DNA of 17,303 bases from positions 1 to 17,303 of the forward strand of contig DFIB01000006.1 of assembly GCA_002371375.1 (NCBI GenBank), read 5' to 3'. The stretch is from Mageeibacillus sp. UBA3708 (GTDB lineage: Bacteria; Bacillota; Clostridia; Saccharofermentanales; Saccharofermentanaceae). Below are positions 14,515 to 17,303 of this stretch, piece by piece. Every line of letters starts with the position of its first letter. Position 1 is the first letter of the stretch. Position numbers and translations under genes: made by a program. A model generated the notes under the pieces. It was given only the letters and a program-made list of their open reading frames with translations, ran no database searches and was not told the origin of the DNA.

Positions 14515-16818
14515 ATGTCGGACAACAGGAACCGCACGACCAATCAGGTCAAGCCGGAGAATACGGCACTCGCCGACGACCTCCGCAAAAGCCTCAAGGG
14601 GAAGCCCACAAGATCAGGGTTCAACAGAAGTGTGCAGTATGAGATAAGGTCGTTCCTGTCTGATGTGATCAAGCTGGCGCTTGTGGTAACGCTCTGCATA
14701 GGATTTGCTTTCGGCGGGTTCGGCGCAGGAATGCTCCTGGGGTATGCATCATCGACCAAGCCCCTCACAATAGGCGATCTGACATCGACGGGACAGGCAT
14801 CCCAGACATCATTTGTTTATGATATCGAAGGCAACCAGATTGCCAAGCTCACAGGCAGCGAGAATGTTGACAGGATATATATATCCTACAGCGAACTCAA
14901 GAATACGTATATTGATGAGGCCGTAATATCCATCGAGGACGAGAGGTTCTACGACCACTCGGGCATAGACCTGAAGAGGATCGGCGGCGCCATACTGTCG
15001 GCTCTTGCGCACGGCGGTCACGCGACATACGGCGGATCGACGATCACGCAGCAGACAGTCAAGCTCATCAGCGGACAGGACCAGCACTCCACTTCGCGTA
15101 AGGTTCAGGAATGGTTCTCGGCAATGGAACTTGAGCAGCACCTCTCCAAAGACGAGATAATGGAGCTTTATCTCAACCTGGCGCCCATGGGCAACAACTA
15201 TGTAGGTGTTCAGGCAGCGGCTCACAATTATTTCGGGAAGGATGCAAAGGATCTCAACATCGCGGAATGTGCACTCCTGGCAGGACTTCCCAAGAGCCCT
15301 TCATACTACAATCCGCTCAGAGAATCCGGACGCCGTAACTGCCTCAGGAGAATGAGGATAATCCTCACCAAGATGTACGAGCTCGGCCACATAACCGAAG
15401 CACAGTATCAGGAAGCGCTTAACACGGAGATAGTATTCAAGACACACGACACATCATCCGGCGGAGTCGTCAATTCGTACTTCACGGAATATGCCATCTC
15501 ACAGGTCGTAAGCGACCTTGCCGCAGCAAGAGGAATAACAAAGTCCCTCGCTTCAACTATCGTTTATAACAGAGGCTATCATATCTACACCACGATGGAG
15601 CCCAAGGTCCAGCAGGTGCTTGATGAGGCTTTCAAGAACAAAAAGCTGTTCCAGACAAAGCCCAAGCAGCTTGAGGATCTGCCGGAGAAGCCGACCGGCG
15701 CCATGGTCGTCATCAACTCCCAGACCGGAGCGATAGCGGCTATGCAGGGCGGTTACGGTGAGAAAACGATGAACCTGTCACTGAACCGTGCCACATCGGC
15801 CCGGCGTTCACCCGGCTCCTCGATCAAGCCGCTCATAGACTACGGCCCCGCACTTGAACTGGACATAATCGCCCCCGGCACCATATTCAACGACGAGAAA
15901 GTCTACCTCAACCCGTCGACGCCAAATAAGCCGTGGCCTCTTAACTACTCGAGGACCTATGATGGTCCCATTACCATCCGCAAGGCACTTGTAAGCTCCA
16001 AAAACACAGTTGCCGTCATGGTATGGAACGAGGTTGGCGGCGAGACTGCCCTCTGGTTCCTGTCTCAGGTAGGCATAAATAAGCTGGATAATAATGATGA
16101 TTTCATCTATCCGTCACAAGCGATAGGCGGTGTATCAAGAGGCGTTACCCCTCTGGAGATGGCGGCTGCATATAATACTTTCGCTTCGGGCGGAACATAT
16201 ACACAGCCGTATGCATATACGCGCGTACTGGACAGCAATAACGACGTCGTGCTGAACGTGAATCCGGTGACGAGGCGTGTATATTCAGCAGAGACCTGCT
16301 TCCTAATGGCTGATATGCTTAAGGGCGTCGTATCGACCGGCACGCCGTCCAACTACGGCGGACAGATCACGAATGCCAAAGGCGGCAAGATCGATACAGC
16401 CGGCAAGACAGGTACAACATCGGACAACATCGATAAGTGGTTCTGCGGCTTTACGCCGTACTACGCGGCCTCTGTATGGTACGGATATGATAACCGTCTC
16501 CGCCAGACCGAGATACCGTCAAACGACTACAATAATGCCGTAAGGATATGGATGCACTGCATGAAGAAGATACATGAGGATCTCCCCGCGGCGAAGTTCG
16601 TCAAGCCGGATACCATCGTAACGGCAGAAGCCTGCTCTTCGGGATATGCGCCCACTGACGCCTGCCGGAATGCGAAGACGGTCAGAAGCGATTACTACGT
16701 TGCAGGCAGTACACTGCTGCCTGATCCTGCCGTGGAATGTCCTATCCATGCTCCTTCACCGACACCTACTCCGATTCCACCGCCTCCCCAGGGAGATCAG
16801 GGAGAGAACCCGGGCTGA
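14515..16818 (+). CDS. Class A penicillin-binding protein (PBP1A type)
   Basis: This encodes 767 residues. It has a cytosolic basic N-terminus and one membrane helix (about 52-76). A GT51 glycosyltransferase domain follows, with EDERFYDHSG (catalytic Glu 141), GGSTITQQ (173-180) and a later metal/lipid II region. The transpeptidase has S435-S-I-K438, S495-K-N497 and K631-T-G-T634, so both active sites look intact. It polymerises lipid II into glycan strands and cross-links them outside the membrane. After the transpeptidase come paired Cys (EACSSGYAPTDAC, ECPIH) and a Pro-rich tail, common in clostridial PBP1A proteins. The frame is open upstream to 14425 inside the glycosyltransferase gene, but ATG 14515 is chosen for AAGGA 8 bases upstream and 1-bp spacing from the preceding stop. 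A hairpin at 16863-16894 ends the operon. Confidence 0.95.
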   Translation: MSDNRNRTTNQVKPENTALADDLRKSLKGKPTRSGFNRSVQYEIRSFLSDVIKLALVVTLCIGFAFGGFGAGMLLGYASSTKPLTIGDLTSTGQASQTSFVYDIEGNQIAKLTGSENVDRIYISYSELKNTYIDEAVISIEDERFYDHSGIDLKRIGGAILSALAHGGHATYGGSTITQQTVKLISGQDQHSTSRKVQEWFSAMELEQHLSKDEIMELYLNLAPMGNNYVGVQAAAHNYFGKDAKDLNIAECALLAGLPKSPSYYNPLRESGRRNCLRRMRIILTKMYELGHITEAQYQEALNTEIVFKTHDTSSGGVVNSYFTEYAISQVVSDLAAARGITKSLASTIVYNRGYHIYTTMEPKVQQVLDEAFKNKKLFQTKPKQLEDLPEKPTGAMVVINSQTGAIAAMQGGYGEKTMNLSLNRATSARRSPGSSIKPLIDYGPALELDIIAPGTIFNDEKVYLNPSTPNKPWPLNYSRTYDGPITIRKALVSSKNTVAVMVWNEVGGETALWFLSQVGINKLDNNDDFIYPSQAIGGVSRGVTPLEMAAAYNTFASGGTYTQPYAYTRVLDSNNDVVLNVNPVTRRVYSAETCFLMADMLKGVVSTGTPSNYGGQITNAKGGKIDTAGKTGTTSDNIDKWFCGFTPYYAASVWYGYDNRLRQTEIPSNDYNNAVRIWMHCMKKIHEDLPAAKFVKPDTIVTAEACSSGYAPTDACRNAKTVRSDYYVAGSTLLPDPAVECPIHAPSPTPTPIPPPPQGDQGENPG

Positions 16819-16862
16819 TCTTACGGATGATCTGTAACGTGCACCGTCAGGCGCACAACAAA

Positions 16863-16894
16863 CCCCCGCTCACATTAATACTCGTGGGCGGGGG
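16863..16894. terminator. GC-rich hairpin between converging genes
   Basis: CCCCCGCTCAC (16863-16873) pairs with GTGGGCGGGGG (16884-16894) over 11 bp with one G-U pair; the loop has 10 bases. In the minus direction it is followed by TTTGTTGT, and in the plus direction by a weaker AT-rich stretch. It lies between the PBP stop (16818) and the rubrerythrin stop (16929), so it likely ends both transcripts, better for rubrerythrin. Confidence 0.7.
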
Positions 16895-16928
16895 TATAAT
16901 TATCTCACGTTGAATAGGATAAACGGTA

Positions 16929-17303
16929 TCAGTAGTTCTCCGCATTAACCTCAAAATATGCCTGAGGATGATCACATACAGGGCAGATATCAGGTGCCTT
17001 TGTACCGACTACGATATGACCGCAGTTGCGGCACTCCCAGACCTTGACCTCACTCTTGGCAAATACTTCCTGCATCTCGACATTCTTGAGGAGTGCGCGG
17101 TATCTCTCCTCGTGGTGCTTCTCGATAGCGCCAACTGCACGGAACTTTGCAGCGAGTTCGGGGAATCCCTCCGCCTCAGCCGTCTTCGCGAAATCCTCGT
17201 ACATATCTGTCCACTCATAATTCTCGCCATCGGCTGCAGCAGCAAGGTTCTCGGCAGTCGAACCGATGCCGCCCAGCTCCTTGAACCACATCTTGGCGTG
17301 CTC
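16929..17303 (-). CDS. rbr: Rubrerythrin, C-terminal part
   Basis: The last 124 residues are present; the frame remains open to the window edge and begins E-H-A-K-M-W-F-K, the middle of the ferritin-like domain, so the Met at 17291 is internal and not the start. The second half of the diiron bundle shows [19 protein letters not shown] and [10 protein letters not shown], holding Glu/His metal ligands. A rubredoxin-like knuckle pair follows, CRNCGH and CPVCDHP, for one FeS4 iron. Rubrerythrins reduce hydrogen peroxide to water in the cytosol of anaerobes with electrons from rubredoxin or NADH-linked reductases. Roughly 60-70 N-terminal residues are missing beyond the window. Confidence 0.95.
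   Translation of the reverse strand, partial: EHAKMWFKELGGIGSTAENLAAAADGENYEWTDMYEDFAKTAEAEGFPELAAKFRAVGAIEKHHEERYRALLKNVEMQEVFAKSEVKVWECRNCGHIVVGTKAPDICPVCDHPQAYFEVNAENY

Overview
The window looks like a chromosomal segment from an anaerobic, Gram-positive member of the Clostridia (Lachnospiraceae/Oscillospiraceae-like). The reasons are two lipobox-bearing solute-binding-type lipoproteins, an LtaS-type polyglycerol-phosphate synthase, a class A penicillin-binding protein, butyrate kinase and rubrerythrin, with Shine-Dalgarno sequences of the GGAGG type. The genus cannot be decided from the sequence alone.

Layout. Positions 1-~1945 are visibly more AT-rich than the rest and read like an acquired segment. 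It holds the 3' end of an unrecognised gene with a GDCEDYA motif (2-310, +) closed by a strong terminator, then an AAA ATPase with a nuclease-like C-terminus (430-1836, -). The ATPase promoter (TTGAAA-17-TATAAT) is overlapped by a perfect 12-bp inverted repeat whose half-site recurs once more in the leader. Positions 1996-7355 hold a tandem duplication on the minus strand: a HAD phosphatase, lipoprotein B, a 28-codon leftover of a second HAD gene, and lipoprotein A. A 105-bp palindromic element sits between lipoprotein B and the HAD leftover. Both lipoprotein genes keep an inverted repeat around their ribosome-binding site and start codon.

Positions 7352-13457 (all minus) read, in transcription order, GH25 lysozyme-like muramidase, DUF308/HdeD-like membrane protein, butyrate kinase, LtaS-like transferase, and then the HAD gene, which overlaps the LtaS-like gene by ATGA. 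Facing away from the GH25 gene is a plus-strand pair, a GtrB/DPM-like family 2 glycosyltransferase and a PBP1A-type bifunctional PBP (13551-16818). Its promoter appears to start transcription at or within a base of the ATG and carries a perfect 9-bp inverted repeat around the -35 and -10. A GC-rich hairpin separates this operon from a convergent rubrerythrin gene that runs off the right edge.

Most of the middle genes serve the cell envelope: glycan polymerisation, wall cleavage, anionic polymer synthesis, lipid-linked sugar transfer and surface lipoproteins. Butyrate kinase and rubrerythrin are metabolic and oxygen-defence genes of anaerobes. No RNA gene, CRISPR array or transposase was seen. 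The most unusual material is the duplicated HAD-lipoprotein unit with its palindromes, and the self-operator arrangement of the ATPase gene.
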